NCBI GenBank assembly: GCA_963661535.1
Contig: CAVLCC010000005.1
Location: 1 to 56,995 of the forward strand
Source of the DNA: CAVLCC01 sp963661535
Lineage (GTDB): Bacteria; Actinomycetota; Coriobacteriia; Coriobacteriales; CADBOM01
DNA length: 56,995 bases
Direction: 5' to 3'
Positions 20,801-28,483 of the stretch are shown in pieces. The translations under genes were made by a program, and so were the position numbers. The notes beneath the pieces are model-generated. The model made no database searches. It worked only from the letters and a program-made list of their open reading frames with translations, and was not told the origin of the DNA. The stretch's first letter is position 1. Each line of letters opens with the position of its first letter.

Positions 20801-20802
20801 AT
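14857..20802 (-). CDS. Giant surface protein: Ig-like repeats plus C-terminal cell-wall-binding repeats (CWBR2)
   Basis: The 1981-residue protein is read from the ATG at 20802, which has AAGGAG five bases upstream; an in-frame extension of 13 residues lacks one. A signal peptide ends near IRAFAQ. Residues about 60-930 hold roughly nine divergent copies of a 95-residue Ig-like unit with pattern YxWxxS...I.GATS..L.IT..L.GKYI.V. The middle has further Ig-like and DUF4430-like parts (SFVINGEYASTYPTLQTV near residue 1530). Residues about 1658-1981 contain three cell-wall-binding type 2 repeats (RLGGTDRNGT, RIFGATRIETADAIY, RLSGKTRLETSVEIA). It is likely held non-covalently to cell-wall polymers. 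The ligand is unknown; adhesion is a guess. It is monocistronic with its own terminator. Confidence 0.9.
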   Translation of the reverse strand: MEITKTKTWKKAINVFFAFMLMFSCVPIRAFAQDGTGSSGVSEEQNIVTGEQKTQQQNENEATLQALSSSNYVFIQSTKDANSSYSYVSGSIKAGTELWANVYEADNSGSYYSTYNSVANDGTFSYQWMKASTKSTTTSDYTDIEGATSQNLNITESLATSLAGSYIAVKVTSGDTTLYGPNSTSGSGINSYRIPGPVMLAGQAELYRVTMDNTSPSVGDTITATAYTDFSTQAGSDINVTWEWSYSDSSNGTYTTIESATTNTLTITEDLQGKYIQVSGNAGVGAKTTKTSDAVMAKGLKKLSGVELTAPSKTIGATLSAKAYTGSSYSPTYVDEGVTYTWKYTISSPSYSTTWTTIEGQTSSTFTVTSEYENCYISVDAYAGVNTVSLSYYSAPGPFLAEGAVTIYAVSIINPATEASVFAVGDTAKARAKEQGASDFIDSSNLNYQWKQGDTNKGPWTNIEGKTSETITLDSSLEGKYINCEVSSKVGSSSKESSRGSLVAAAGSVNVTSVTLDKTGELTVGDELTATANAASGDVTENENVSWSWYYGDSSSSATTQIANANTNKLTVTSDMLGKYIKVVANGGYGDVYKTAGPVKIAGGVDLYNVEVSGSAKVGNTLAATAYKTNSYTTVSDSDIVAYQWQYSDTKTTSDSAFKDIEGATQKTYEVTDAMLGKYIRVKATSNASVVSTSKKSSYSTSSVDPLGPVTQAGAYELSSVAVSSSGQSMQAGSTITPQAKVQQSAYYESNVPEDAKLTYKWLVSDSSTGEFVELDSTKYTYNTADGKLVLDESLVGKYLQVSANAITNTVNSSALKVLGANEYDLLRVNTSPSTGDLITGDTISATVYAKRMDATSLYGDDVSDREGVTYQWYVGNSADVDDSSFTAIADATSKELVVPATAGGKYLKIVATSAANSVSASFPNQVIDGSTLDGLVSKLNKDSFRLAPEYGKDTNVNDMLLAKINSYGSYEDVSVKVTSANNPCDRTEGVSGKVSATDDTTNGDIEYFFIDPAKASYSLETQRQLEVTFEITMGTQTVTYKPSRATSLAWDETKATEALEAAANTLAIGYATGDTAFSVTQDVTLPNKGTDATWANVAWKSSSEDSVKISGYSWDANSTGKVSRAATDKTVYLTATLSMSRSGGFSTTYEKEFEITVKGDPEKVSEDIAKLQAQIDATFIYDNIKYFETEDVSDYTGLTNDQQLPRPTILGIDGGEYSIKYTATDGTDSTNQPIVTNGYRTYVYQDLPGGQSKKSSITLTVTNKQNAAVTASKTLEFTVAPMNQADLDKTVALMEAAKAGYAQAILDGQNINSVTQNMHAFQKAYYDAEGNLAWTYNYEDTNKAGWGIVPVELPGYDSMSWMDWRLFKSSKSTVIQSENLVVTQPQYNTKVTINSSLSSDKYARYAERYPDNTTFAKLKEQPVSATVTVLGTTGQDDPNAGKTFTVTARVTGISELDASNNYTIESWIPTTEVTLPADEDTNAWNVFTSLLDKANYTYSFTDGEYSGIPASITSPQGRKLGMTSDGTNWSYWSFVINGEYASTYPTLQTVSEGDVIELVYISGQGTLKKKSISDAVVEMDKKAKYTGEEIEPNIAVTLDGTELIKDRDYTVAYKDRDGNILEGAPVEHGVYTVVLKGIEDYEGTAPAGTFTITKTTDSFKRLGGTDRNGTMSKIVEEAFNAGSCTEAIVASNSSFADALAASSLAGVLDCPIILTDPSTLSEDAATQIKRVASKDGLIVSVVGGSAAVSDDVFKQIENLDCVTTVDRIFGATRIETADAIYEAGAGNWSDTAIVTKGEDFADALSISSYAYASKSPIFLGVKGELADSSAKAIEDGGFKNIVIVGGDGGDTGIKDSAISPLGKTSTRLSGKTRLETSVEIANWVMGNSSDYAVQPSVVLSCDGLGIASAYDFPDALSSASFLGKNRSVLLLASDSETGIKNVKSMVSQNKDLLSKGYIFGGDAAVNETIAKAANDALKEE

Positions 20803-21128
20803 TGGCACTCCTTTTTTCCTACAAAAACTTACAGATACCACAAATACATGAATTGTTTGATAAACACATGTATTTGTATTTAACGTCTAAATTTTCTCTT
20901 GTTTTTCTTTTAATTGTATTAAAATTTAGATATTTTACAGATTTTATATGCTATAAGCAATATATTCAAGAAAAATTTTTAGGATTTTTGTATGTTGTAT
21001 TTATATTGCTCGTGAGTTGGATAAATTTGATTAAGCCTACAAAAGGGGGCATAAATAAAGCACGGCCCAAAATGGACTGTGCATGAGAGTTCGTGATTAT
21101 CTATGCGACGCAACGTAAGATGTGCGAA
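20803..21128. other. AT-rich region between surface-protein gene and pepP
   Basis: About 326 bp. It contains the promoter side of the surface-protein gene and the terminator-like hairpin downstream of pepP. A plus-strand reading frame covers much of it but has no ribosome binding site and a low-complexity composition, so no gene is called. Confidence 0.45.
21060..21082 (-). terminator. Probable terminator of the aro-pepP operon
   Basis: An imperfect 10-bp stem GCACGGCCCA/TGGACTGTGC (one mismatch and one G-T pair) with a tight 3-nt loop is followed on the minus strand by TTTATTTATG. It lies about 50 bp after the pepP stop. Confidence 0.6.
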
Positions 21129-22325
21129 CTAATCTATAACTTGAAGCTCATGAGTGCTCGAAGTAAATGTATCAAATCCATTTTGGCTAACTACGCCAAA
21201 GTCTTCTATCCTAACGCCAAATTTATTTGGGATATAAATTCCAGGTTCTACGGTTACAACGTTGCCAAGTGCTAGTGTGTCAGTGCTCTTTGGACTCAAA
21301 TTGGGTTCTTCATGAATGTCAATACCAACCCCATGACCCAAAGAATGTGTAAACTTGCCAGCATATCCTGCTTCAGAAATAACTTTGTTGGCAAGCTCGT
21401 GAACTTCCTTATTTTCAACTCCTTCAGCAATCATTTCTTTGCATTGAGTCTGCGCTTCTAAAACTACCTTGTAAACATCTTCCATCTCACGACTTGGTTG
21501 CCCTATAGCAATAGTTCTAGTCATATCTGAACAATAGTCAAGATATTTGGCTCCAAAATCTAGAACTAAAAACTCACCTTTTTTAAGTTTTTTATCGCTA
21601 GGCACTGCGTGTGGCATAGAACCATGTGTTCCACTCGCTGCTATTGTCGAAAATGCAATTGATGCAGCACCTTGCTTTCGCATTATATACTCTAGTTCAC
21701 AAGCAATCTCTTTTTCGGTCATATTGGGAGTTATGCATTTTAGTAGTGACCCAAAAGCCGCATCTGTTATTTGCTGAGCTTTTTTTATAAGCAAAATTTC
21801 TGAAGCATCCTTGATTTTGCGCAGCTTGCGCACTGGATTTTTTGCTTCTTTAATCTCAAAGTCAATATTTTTGGAGTTTAGTTTTTCTATTAGGGTATTG
21901 TATTCATGGAGCTCCATGGTTGGCTCTACACCAATGTATATTGTTCGGTTGTAAGATTTTGAGGCGACAATATCGCTTAACTTGTCTGCTGCAAACTCAG
22001 AATGAGAGATTTTATCATTAGAAATTTTGAGGCTGCCCTTAGCTTTATGATAATCCATTGCCTCAAAATATCTAGAATCTGTATGAACTATTACGTCATC
22101 GCCGCATACAAGAGCTAGATGTGCATTTTCTGAATCGAATACTCCATCAAAATTTGTAAGCCACCTTATATCAGAAGTATTCCTGCAATAATATGCATCT
22201 AATTTTTGCTCGCCAACTTTGCAAATTAAGGCCTCACGTCTTTTTTTAGCAATAGAAGCGCAGTCGTCTGTAGCTAACTCATTTTCTATGCCTTGCTTTG
22301 TGTCCAAATTTGGCTCTTGACCCAT
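21129..22325 (-). CDS. pepP: Xaa-Pro aminopeptidase/dipeptidase, M24 family
   Basis: The 398-residue protein starts at the ATG at 22325, which has GGAGGAG eight bases upstream; a longer frame overlaps aroQ without this signal. The N-terminal creatinase-like domain is followed by an M24 metallopeptidase domain. It carries the metal ligands LVLDFGAKYLDYCSDMTR (two Asp), HSLGHGVGIDIHE (His), TVEPGIYIP and VRIEDFG (two Glu). Known role: release of N-terminal residues ahead of proline, using two metal ions in the cytosol. It is the last gene of the aro block. In related genomes efp commonly follows; none is seen here. Confidence 0.9.
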   Translation of the reverse strand: MGQEPNLDTKQGIENELATDDCASIAKKRREALICKVGEQKLDAYYCRNTSDIRWLTNFDGVFDSENAHLALVCGDDVIVHTDSRYFEAMDYHKAKGSLKISNDKISHSEFAADKLSDIVASKSYNRTIYIGVEPTMELHEYNTLIEKLNSKNIDFEIKEAKNPVRKLRKIKDASEILLIKKAQQITDAAFGSLLKCITPNMTEKEIACELEYIMRKQGAASIAFSTIAASGTHGSMPHAVPSDKKLKKGEFLVLDFGAKYLDYCSDMTRTIAIGQPSREMEDVYKVVLEAQTQCKEMIAEGVENKEVHELANKVISEAGYAGKFTHSLGHGVGIDIHEEPNLSPKSTDTLALGNVVTVEPGIYIPNKFGVRIEDFGVVSQNGFDTFTSSTHELQVID

Positions 22326-22344
22326 ATTGCAAACTCCTCCAAAA

Positions 22345-22839
22345 TTATATAAGCTCGCCATTATTTAAAATATGTGCTGCTAACATCTCAATTGCATCCA
22401 CATAGCCACGACGACCCAAGCCTTTTATTTGCCCAATGCATGCAGGAGCAGTAATAGAAATGCGTCTGAACTCTTCACGTGTTGAAATATCGCTTAGATG
22501 CACCTCAACCACAGGAATGTCTATCGCATCTATCGCATCATGAATTGCATAAGAATAATGAGTATAAGCTCCAGGATTTAGAACAACGCCATCATAACTC
22601 AGACGTGATTCTTGTATGCAATCTATGAGCAAACCCTCATGATTAGACTGAAAAAAACTAACAGAAATACAAGCTTCCATGCCATATTCTGCAAGTCTAA
22701 GTTCAATTCCGGTTAAACTTGTTTTGATATATTCGTTAATTTGCTCAAGAGTTTGCACTCCATAAACCTCAGGATCTCTTATTCCTAACATATTTAGATT
22801 AGGACCATTTACTACTAGAACATTTATTTTGCGTAACAT
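22345..22839 (-). CDS. aroQ: 3-dehydroquinate dehydratase, type II
   Basis: The 164-residue protein matches type II dehydroquinases: VLVVNGPNLNMLGIRDPEVYG holds the catalytic Tyr, SFFQSNHEG follows, then LNPGAYTHYSYAIHDAI and VEVHLSDISTREEFR. Reaction: 3-dehydroquinate to 3-dehydroshikimate. The usual length is about 145-150, so it is slightly longer, with a drawn-out loop around EYGMEACISV. The start is set at ATG 22839 with TTAGGA upstream; a TTG 39 bp earlier is less likely. It lies 44 bp after aroB and is followed by pepP. Confidence 0.94.
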   Translation of the reverse strand: MLRKINVLVVNGPNLNMLGIRDPEVYGVQTLEQINEYIKTSLTGIELRLAEYGMEACISVSFFQSNHEGLLIDCIQESRLSYDGVVLNPGAYTHYSYAIHDAIDAIDIPVVEVHLSDISTREEFRRISITAPACIGQIKGLGRRGYVDAIEMLAAHILNNGELI

Positions 22840-22883
22840 AATATTTCCTAACAAGTTTAACGAGCAAAGTCTATACAAGCAAT

Positions 22884-23984
22884 TTAAGATTTAGAAGCCA
22901 TCCATTCTAAGAGTGCGCCTCGAACAACATCGGGCTCAAGCTCAACCGTTTCCCAAGCTCCAAAGTCTTTTGGCAAAACAAAGCTTATTGTTCGACCATT
23001 GCCTTTTTTATCATGAATCATTTTATCTAAGATGAGGTCAACGTCGTAGGCTTGTTCTAGAGGATTTAACTTAAGTGAACTTAAAAGCTTGTCTTGTTTA
23101 TTAACAAACTCCGCAGAAGCAACTCCAAATTTGCATGCCAGCTTAGCTGCAAATCTCATTCCCTCACAAACTGCAATACCATGCAAGATTTTTGGCTTTT
23201 GAGAAATAGCCTCTATTGCGTGCCCAAGTGTATGCCCATAATTTAGGCATTTGCGAAGCGAACTTTCGTGCTCATCTGCCATTACAACCTTTGCTTTAAA
23301 TTCAACAGTTCTAGCAATTGCCTCGTTTACTGTTGCGCTATCTCCTTGCACAAGCTCAGATGAAGCATCCATAAGCCATTTGCTAAAGTCCATAGAGTCG
23401 ATAACTGCAGACTTTGCCATCTCTCCAAATCCACATTTCCACTCTAACTCAGGCAAAGAATTAAGCATATTAGTATCTATAGACACATATATAGGCTGTG
23501 CAAAATTTCCAACTAAATTTTTAACACCCGCTACATTAACTCCGTTTTTGCCTCCAACCGATGAGTCAATCATTGATAAAAGAGTGGTTGGAACTTGAAC
23601 GAAGCAAACACCCCTCATGTATGTAGAAGCCGCAAAACCTGCCAGATCTCCCACAACTCCCCCGCCAAGTGCTACCACAATAGATTCTCTTGTGAATCTA
23701 TAGTTTGAAAGCTGCGTATGAATTTGTTCAAGCATAGACAACGACTTAGATCTCTCGCCTGCCGCAAACACAATTTTGTCTACCAAAAATCCTCTGTCAC
23801 ATAAAATGTCGCTAACTTTTTTTGCATACAAAGGTGCAATATTTGAGTCACAAATTAGAGCAATATGTCTATATGGAGTGAGGCTAGCGATTTGTTCGCC
23901 TAACTGTTCAGTTATGCCTGCGCCTATATTTATGTTGTAGCTTCTTTTATCGCCTAGCGAAACTTCTATCGACCTTGTACTCAT
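22884..23984 (-). CDS. aroB: 3-dehydroquinate synthase
   Basis: The 366-residue protein has the NAD-binding run ALGGGVVGDLAGFAAS, PTTLLSMIDSSVGGKNGVN, the zinc ligand block LNYGHTLGHAIEA and HGIAVCEGM. Reaction: cyclisation of DAHP to 3-dehydroquinate in the shikimate pathway. The ATG overlaps the aroK stop codon by 4 bp (ATGA), showing translational coupling. The length is normal for the family. Confidence 0.96.
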   Translation of the reverse strand: MSTRSIEVSLGDKRSYNINIGAGITEQLGEQIASLTPYRHIALICDSNIAPLYAKKVSDILCDRGFLVDKIVFAAGERSKSLSMLEQIHTQLSNYRFTRESIVVALGGGVVGDLAGFAASTYMRGVCFVQVPTTLLSMIDSSVGGKNGVNVAGVKNLVGNFAQPIYVSIDTNMLNSLPELEWKCGFGEMAKSAVIDSMDFSKWLMDASSELVQGDSATVNEAIARTVEFKAKVVMADEHESSLRKCLNYGHTLGHAIEAISQKPKILHGIAVCEGMRFAAKLACKFGVASAEFVNKQDKLLSSLKLNPLEQAYDVDLILDKMIHDKKGNGRTISFVLPKDFGAWETVELEPDVVRGALLEWMASKS

Positions 23985-24598
23985 TTTGCGCCTTCCTTGT
24001 TTTCAAAAAGCAAATCTCCGAGCTCGCTTGCTACTCTGTTAGAACTTTTGCCAGACGTATCAAATACCAAATCTGCACATTCTAAATAAAGAGGAGTTCT
24101 ACTCTCAAGCAAATCTATCGCCTTTTGTCTGTCTTGACTAAGCAGCGGACGAGACTTTATCGAAGAAATTCTTTCATAAACCTCGTCTATATCTACCTGC
24201 AAAAATACAACAAAACCCAGTTTTTTAAGCTCTGCTCTCGTTTGCGAATTTGTAATTATTCCACCACCACAGCTAACAACGCCTGGGGTTAATCCTTTGA
24301 GGTATTCAAGATATTTGCGTTCCCAATTCCTAAATCCTGCTTCGCCCTCATCACTAAATATTTGAGGAATTGATTTTCCTGCCATGCGCACAATGCCTAT
24401 ATCCATGTCGTATGAAATTTTGCCAAACCACATTGCAAGTTTTCTGGCTACAGTTGACTTGCCCGCGCCCATAAAACCTATCAAAAAGATATGCTGATCT
24501 GGACTTGGTTTGCTTGCACAAACAGATGAACTTATATTTTGAGAGCTCACAAGTGCATGCGACTCACTATTTTTATGCTTCTTAGCTCGTGCACTCAT
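23981..24598 (-). CDS. aroK: Shikimate kinase
   Basis: The 205-residue protein has an N-terminal tail of about 30 residues before the shikimate kinase core (usually about 170 residues). Walker A is GFMGAGKSTVARKL; DMDIGIVRMAGKSIPQIF and GGGIITNSQTR are substrate-binding blocks. A lid-type RPLLSQDRQ precedes the C-terminus. Reaction: ATP-dependent phosphorylation of shikimate at the 3-hydroxyl. It overlaps aroC upstream and aroB downstream by 4 bp each, a tightly coupled arrangement. Confidence 0.94.
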   Translation of the reverse strand: MSARAKKHKNSESHALVSSQNISSSVCASKPSPDQHIFLIGFMGAGKSTVARKLAMWFGKISYDMDIGIVRMAGKSIPQIFSDEGEAGFRNWERKYLEYLKGLTPGVVSCGGGIITNSQTRAELKKLGFVVFLQVDIDEVYERISSIKSRPLLSQDRQKAIDLLESRTPLYLECADLVFDTSGKSSNRVASELGDLLFENKEGAK

Positions 24599-25758
24599 TT
24601 AGAAATTCGCTCCATATAATTTAAAACTTCTCGTTTCATGTCCTGCATACAGCTGCTTCCAAACATCTCTTGATATGCATTTGCCAGCACAATTGCTGCC
24701 TCAGCTTCTCCTACTACAGCAGCAGCAGGAACTGCACATACATCAGAACGCTCTTTAGATGCAAGTTCTGGCTTATGCGTTGAAATATTAACGGTTTCTA
24801 GTGGAGACGTAAGTGTTGGAATCGGCTTCATACACGCACGTATTAACAGGGGTTCACCTGTGGTCATGCCTCCTTCAAGTCCACCCGCATTGTTGCTTTT
24901 GCGAAAATATCCTCTATCATTGCTATAGGCAATTGGGTCGTGAACATTCCCACCAAAAAGCTTGCCACATTCAAATCCAATACCAAACTCTACACCTTTT
25001 ATTGCAGGTATCGAAAACATTGCTGCGCCTAGTTTTGATGTAAGTCTATCGTCTGCAGATGCATACCCTCCTAAACCTGGAACCAATCCAGTTGCACTAA
25101 CAACAAACCATCCTCCAAGCGACTGACCTTGCTTTTTTGCTATGTCTATTTGCTCTTTCATAACACTCGTTGTTGCTGAGTCAGGACATCTTGTTTCAGA
25201 CTCGTCGGTTTTTGAATTTGGAAAGACTACGCCATTGTTTTGAAAAAAGCTTGCTGGAACTTCTGCTTGACCTATGCGTGTAACATAAGAAGCAATCTCA
25301 ACTCCAAGCTGTGAAAGCATAGCCTTAGCAATAGCCCCAGTGGCAACTCTGCATGCTGTTTCTCTTGCGCTTGCTCTTTCTAATATATTGCGGCAATCGT
25401 CTGTATTTGTCTTAAGTGCGCCCACCAAGTCTGCATGCCCTGGTCTTGGCGACTGTTCTTTTATCAAATCTTGAGGCGGTTCACCTTGAGATGCCATTTT
25501 GGAAGTCCAATTTTGAAAGTCATGATTTTTAATCAAAAGCGAAACTGGAGATCCAATTGTTCTTCCAAATCTTACACCCGACAAAATTTCTGCACAATCT
25601 GTCTCTATCTTCATTCTGCCGCCGCGACCATATCCACTCTGTCTTCTTGCAAGGTCTGCGTCTATAGGTGCTTGATCTATCTCAATACCAGCAATAACAT
25701 CGCTCACTATTACACTTAAAGCCTTGCCATGTGATTCGCCTGCGCTAATATATTTCAA
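24595..25758 (-). CDS. aroC: Chorismate synthase
   Basis: The 387-residue protein opens with GESHGKALSVIVSDVIAG and carries RRQSGYGRGGRMKIETD, SPRPGHADLVGALK and RASARETACRVA, all signature blocks of chorismate synthase. Reaction: 1,4-elimination of phosphate from EPSP to chorismate, needing reduced FMN. It overlaps aroK by 4 bp. The upstream prepilin peptidase gene ends about 85 bp away. aroA, the preceding pathway step, is not in the window. Confidence 0.96.
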   Translation of the reverse strand: MKYISAGESHGKALSVIVSDVIAGIEIDQAPIDADLARRQSGYGRGGRMKIETDCAEILSGVRFGRTIGSPVSLLIKNHDFQNWTSKMASQGEPPQDLIKEQSPRPGHADLVGALKTNTDDCRNILERASARETACRVATGAIAKAMLSQLGVEIASYVTRIGQAEVPASFFQNNGVVFPNSKTDESETRCPDSATTSVMKEQIDIAKKQGQSLGGWFVVSATGLVPGLGGYASADDRLTSKLGAAMFSIPAIKGVEFGIGFECGKLFGGNVHDPIAYSNDRGYFRKSNNAGGLEGGMTTGEPLLIRACMKPIPTLTSPLETVNISTHKPELASKERSDVCAVPAAAVVGEAEAAIVLANAYQEMFGSSCMQDMKREVLNYMERISK

Positions 25759-25843
25759 TTTTTAAACCGCCTTGTGCATTTATCTAATTTATCTATGCCT
25801 GCATGTCTTATATGTTTGCAAACTATATTTTTGATTATACCTA

Positions 25844-26620
25844 TTAAAGAGAGGCAATTAATCTTATTAACGCCAAAGCAATAGCTGGAAATGCTAAACA
25901 TGGCCCAAAAGGAAAATTTTGCTTGCGAAAAATACCTGACCAAATTATTCCGATTACACATGCTATTGCTGTTGTGGGTACTATATCGCGTCCAAGTTGC
26001 AGTGACAAAGACCCAACGAGTTTTAAGTCTCCCCCTCCTATTAGAGGATTTTTGCAGACTCCAGATTTTGAAGATGTGCCTGTATTCGACTTAACTTCTT
26101 TACCATCAGATTTATCATCTATTTTTGCTTTTACAACTCTACGTCTGCGCAAAAAATACGACAACCCTAGAGCAATTCCAAAAAGTAAGATAGAAAATAC
26201 AAGTCCATAGCACATTTGTATAAGTGCACTTATTGTAGAGTCTAAAGATAGTCCACTAAAACAAAAATAACATGCAAGCATAAAACAAATAGAACACAAA
26301 ATATGAGGATATATAACATTATTTGGAATTGTTCTTGTTTTGATGTCTTTTATAGCTATGCAAACTAGTGTAAATGCAGAAATTGCAAAAGTAAGAACTG
26401 CCATAGCCGACATTGCGTCTACATAAATTGTGGGCTCAGTTACAACACTAGCTTTAGGTTCATAATTTGACAACAAGCATCCGCCAACTAAAAATAATGG
26501 CGAACATATACACAAAATTGCAGCAAGTTTTAGCATCCCATCTAATATATTTTGTGTGCTCTCGCAATTAGACAGGTTATCTGTTGTACAGTTTGTTTTA
26601 GAAGATTCATTATCTGTCAT
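25844..26620 (-). CDS. A24-family prepilin peptidase
   Basis: The 258-residue membrane protein has about six to seven hydrophobic segments. The catalytic aspartates of A24 aspartyl proteases are visible in DIKTRTIPN and in GGGDLKLVG. It ends with GIFRKQNFPFGPCLAFPAI, the conserved C-terminal stretch. It lacks the N-terminal methylase domain of classic PilD. Known role: cleavage of type IV pilin-like leader peptides at the membrane. A charged loop of about 35 residues sits before GGGD. The ATG at 26620 follows the aroE stop by two bases, with AAGGGGG upstream, so it is translationally coupled to shikimate genes. Confidence 0.85.
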   Translation of the reverse strand: MTDNESSKTNCTTDNLSNCESTQNILDGMLKLAAILCICSPLFLVGGCLLSNYEPKASVVTEPTIYVDAMSAMAVLTFAISAFTLVCIAIKDIKTRTIPNNVIYPHILCSICFMLACYFCFSGLSLDSTISALIQMCYGLVFSILLFGIALGLSYFLRRRRVVKAKIDDKSDGKEVKSNTGTSSKSGVCKNPLIGGGDLKLVGSLSLQLGRDIVPTTAIACVIGIIWSGIFRKQNFPFGPCLAFPAIALALIRLIASL

Positions 26621-26622
26621 TA

Positions 26623-27642
26623 TTAACACCCCCTTGTACCAAAACGATATGGAAGTTCAATACCTTGCGCACTGAGTGTTGAATAGATACGCTTATCAAA
26701 AGTGGAGAATTGCAAGTCTGCATTTTGCATCCATATTGCCATGGATAAAATTGCCTGCTCAACTAGCATCGATAAACCATCTATAGATTTTGCACCCGCA
26801 TCATTGGCATATTTTCTAAAGGCACTAAGCCCATGCGCATATACCGCATCCATAACAAACTGATCTTTATTAAATGACTTAGCTGGCACAGGTGATGGGT
26901 CATCTTGTTTCATTCCAAGAGGAGTTGCATTGACGATAATATTGTATTCTTGACAGCATTTTTGTGCCTCATCATAATCCATTGCAATACTTTCAACATC
27001 GTGAGTTGACCACCAGATGCTGCGCGTGTCATCACCAAACCCCCATGTCTCTAATAGCCCATCGGAATATGCTGCATCAATGCGAGCTAAAATTTTGTTT
27101 GCAACATCGAGTGCATGTTTTTTGTTTCTCGAAACCATGGTAACTTTATCTGCGCCGCGAAGCAGTGCGCTCACAACGATGCTCGTTGCTGCTCCTCCAG
27201 TTCCTAAAACCATAAACTTAGACTCAGACACCTTAGCACCTATATGTTCTAGAGCCCTACATGCGCCTTCTCCATCTGTGGTATCACAAGCAGTTATGAT
27301 TTTTTGCTCTTTTGCTTGTCCGTCTTTTATAAGCGAAACAGTATTTGCTGCCCCAGTTAGAAATGATGACACGTTCCTTTTATCTGCAATCTCAAACGCA
27401 TTTATTTTATGTGGCATTGTTACGTTAAAACCAACAAAAGCATTTTTGCTGGTCAGATTCTGCGCCTGCATAGCACAGTTTTTGCCATCAGCAATAATTG
27501 CTTCAAATTCTCCCTTTGTTTGAGCTGGCAAAAATCCGTAATGCCAAGGCAGCCCAAACTCCTCATATAATGCATTATGTATTTTTGGAGATAGCGAATG
27601 CTCAACTGGATAACCAACTACACCCATATTCATATCTAACAT
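26623..27642 (-). CDS. aroE: Shikimate dehydrogenase
   Basis: The 339-residue protein starts with GVVGYPVEHSLSPKIHNALY and has NVTMPHKINAFEIAD with the catalytic Lys, DTTDGEGACRAL, the NADP loop VLGTGGAATSIVVSAL and NATPLGMKQDDPSP. Reaction: NADPH-dependent reduction of 3-dehydroshikimate. It is about 60 residues longer than typical AroE, the extra length being spread over loops (for example the region around WGFGDDTRSIWWSTHD). AAAGGAG precedes the ATG by eight bases. It is the first gene of the aro block. Confidence 0.92.
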   Translation of the reverse strand: MLDMNMGVVGYPVEHSLSPKIHNALYEEFGLPWHYGFLPAQTKGEFEAIIADGKNCAMQAQNLTSKNAFVGFNVTMPHKINAFEIADKRNVSSFLTGAANTVSLIKDGQAKEQKIITACDTTDGEGACRALEHIGAKVSESKFMVLGTGGAATSIVVSALLRGADKVTMVSRNKKHALDVANKILARIDAAYSDGLLETWGFGDDTRSIWWSTHDVESIAMDYDEAQKCCQEYNIIVNATPLGMKQDDPSPVPAKSFNKDQFVMDAVYAHGLSAFRKYANDAGAKSIDGLSMLVEQAILSMAIWMQNADLQFSTFDKRIYSTLSAQGIELPYRFGTRGC

Positions 27643-27719
27643 CTAAATTTCTCCTTTCTTCAAAAAATGTCAACACAGCATACCACGGTTGAATTATTAA
27701 ATGTGCGCACAAATGTTGC

Positions 27720-27783
27720 GGTTTAGATTTGGTTAAGCATTCTAGTAACCAATTTGTTAGATTTGGTTAAGATTTTGGTAAGA
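27720..27783. repeat. Repeat related to the comF-upstream array
   Basis: In the 217-bp gap between yqeG and aroE, the sequence begins GGTTTAGATTTGGTTAAG, repeats TTAGATTTGGTTAAG and ends GATTTTGGTAAG. The array before comF begins with the same first 15 bases and ends GAGTTTGGTAAG. The two therefore appear to be variants of one element, in opposite orientation relative to the adjacent gene. Confidence 0.55.
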
Positions 27784-27859
27784 ATTTTGTGGTATGTGTT
27801 CTCGAGCCCTTAAGCTTTCAAACCTTTAAAACAAGCACAAAACAAAATCTACAAAAAAA

Positions 27860-28366
27860 TCATTCATGAGTTGGACCCTTAGGAAAATACTTATCTATTA
27901 GCTTGTTTTCTATTTTTCTAACAAAGCTTGTAATTTGAATATCTTTTTTGCACTGTGGAACTACCAAAATGGACTTTAATCCACATAGATTTGCGCCCAA
28001 AACATCTGTCAGAAGTTGATCTCCTATAACAACCGCTTCGCAAGAAACACAACCGCACTTTTTAAGTGCAGTTCTAAATGCAAAAGGAAGAGGCTTTAGA
28101 GCCTTATTGACTACGCTCAAACCCAGCTGAGATGCATCTTCAATCACGCTTTTATGGCAATTGTTAGACACAATACAGAGCTCAAAACCCATCTGTTTGG
28201 CTTGATTTATCCAGTCTAGAACATCGCAGGGAACCACACCTGTATCCCTTGGACGCAAAGTGTTGTCCATATCGAGAAGAAGGCACTTAATTTTACACTG
28301 AATAAGCATCTCTAGATCAATTAGAGAAACTGATTCTAAATATTCATTTGGCTTGAGTATGCTCAT
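27860..28366 (-). CDS. yqeG: YqeG family HAD-IIIA phosphatase
   Basis: The 168-residue protein has the HAD nucleophile motif LLLDMDNTLRP, motif II CIVSNN and motif IV VIGDQLLTDVLGAN, all in YqeG order. Family knowledge: predicted haloacid-dehalogenase phosphatase; some relatives hydrolyse phosphatidylglycerophosphate. The substrate is unproven here. It lies between mltG and aroE on the same strand, 117 bp after mltG. Confidence 0.87.
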   Translation of the reverse strand: MSILKPNEYLESVSLIDLEMLIQCKIKCLLLDMDNTLRPRDTGVVPCDVLDWINQAKQMGFELCIVSNNCHKSVIEDASQLGLSVVNKALKPLPFAFRTALKKCGCVSCEAVVIGDQLLTDVLGANLCGLKSILVVPQCKKDIQITSFVRKIENKLIDKYFPKGPTHE

Positions 28367-28483
28367 AATTTTTTTAGCAGATATTTTTAAAGATGATAAT
28401 CCAAGTGTTGTTTATAAGTGAAAATTTTGCGCTCATAACACGTTAGGCAAAACATCATGCGCGACTAAGCCCCAACAATAAAT

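Noticed and set aside
20802..21086. A 94-residue hydrophobic plus-strand frame upstream of the surface-protein gene
   Set aside because: It is AT-rich low-complexity sequence, has no ribosome binding site and overlaps a promoter region.
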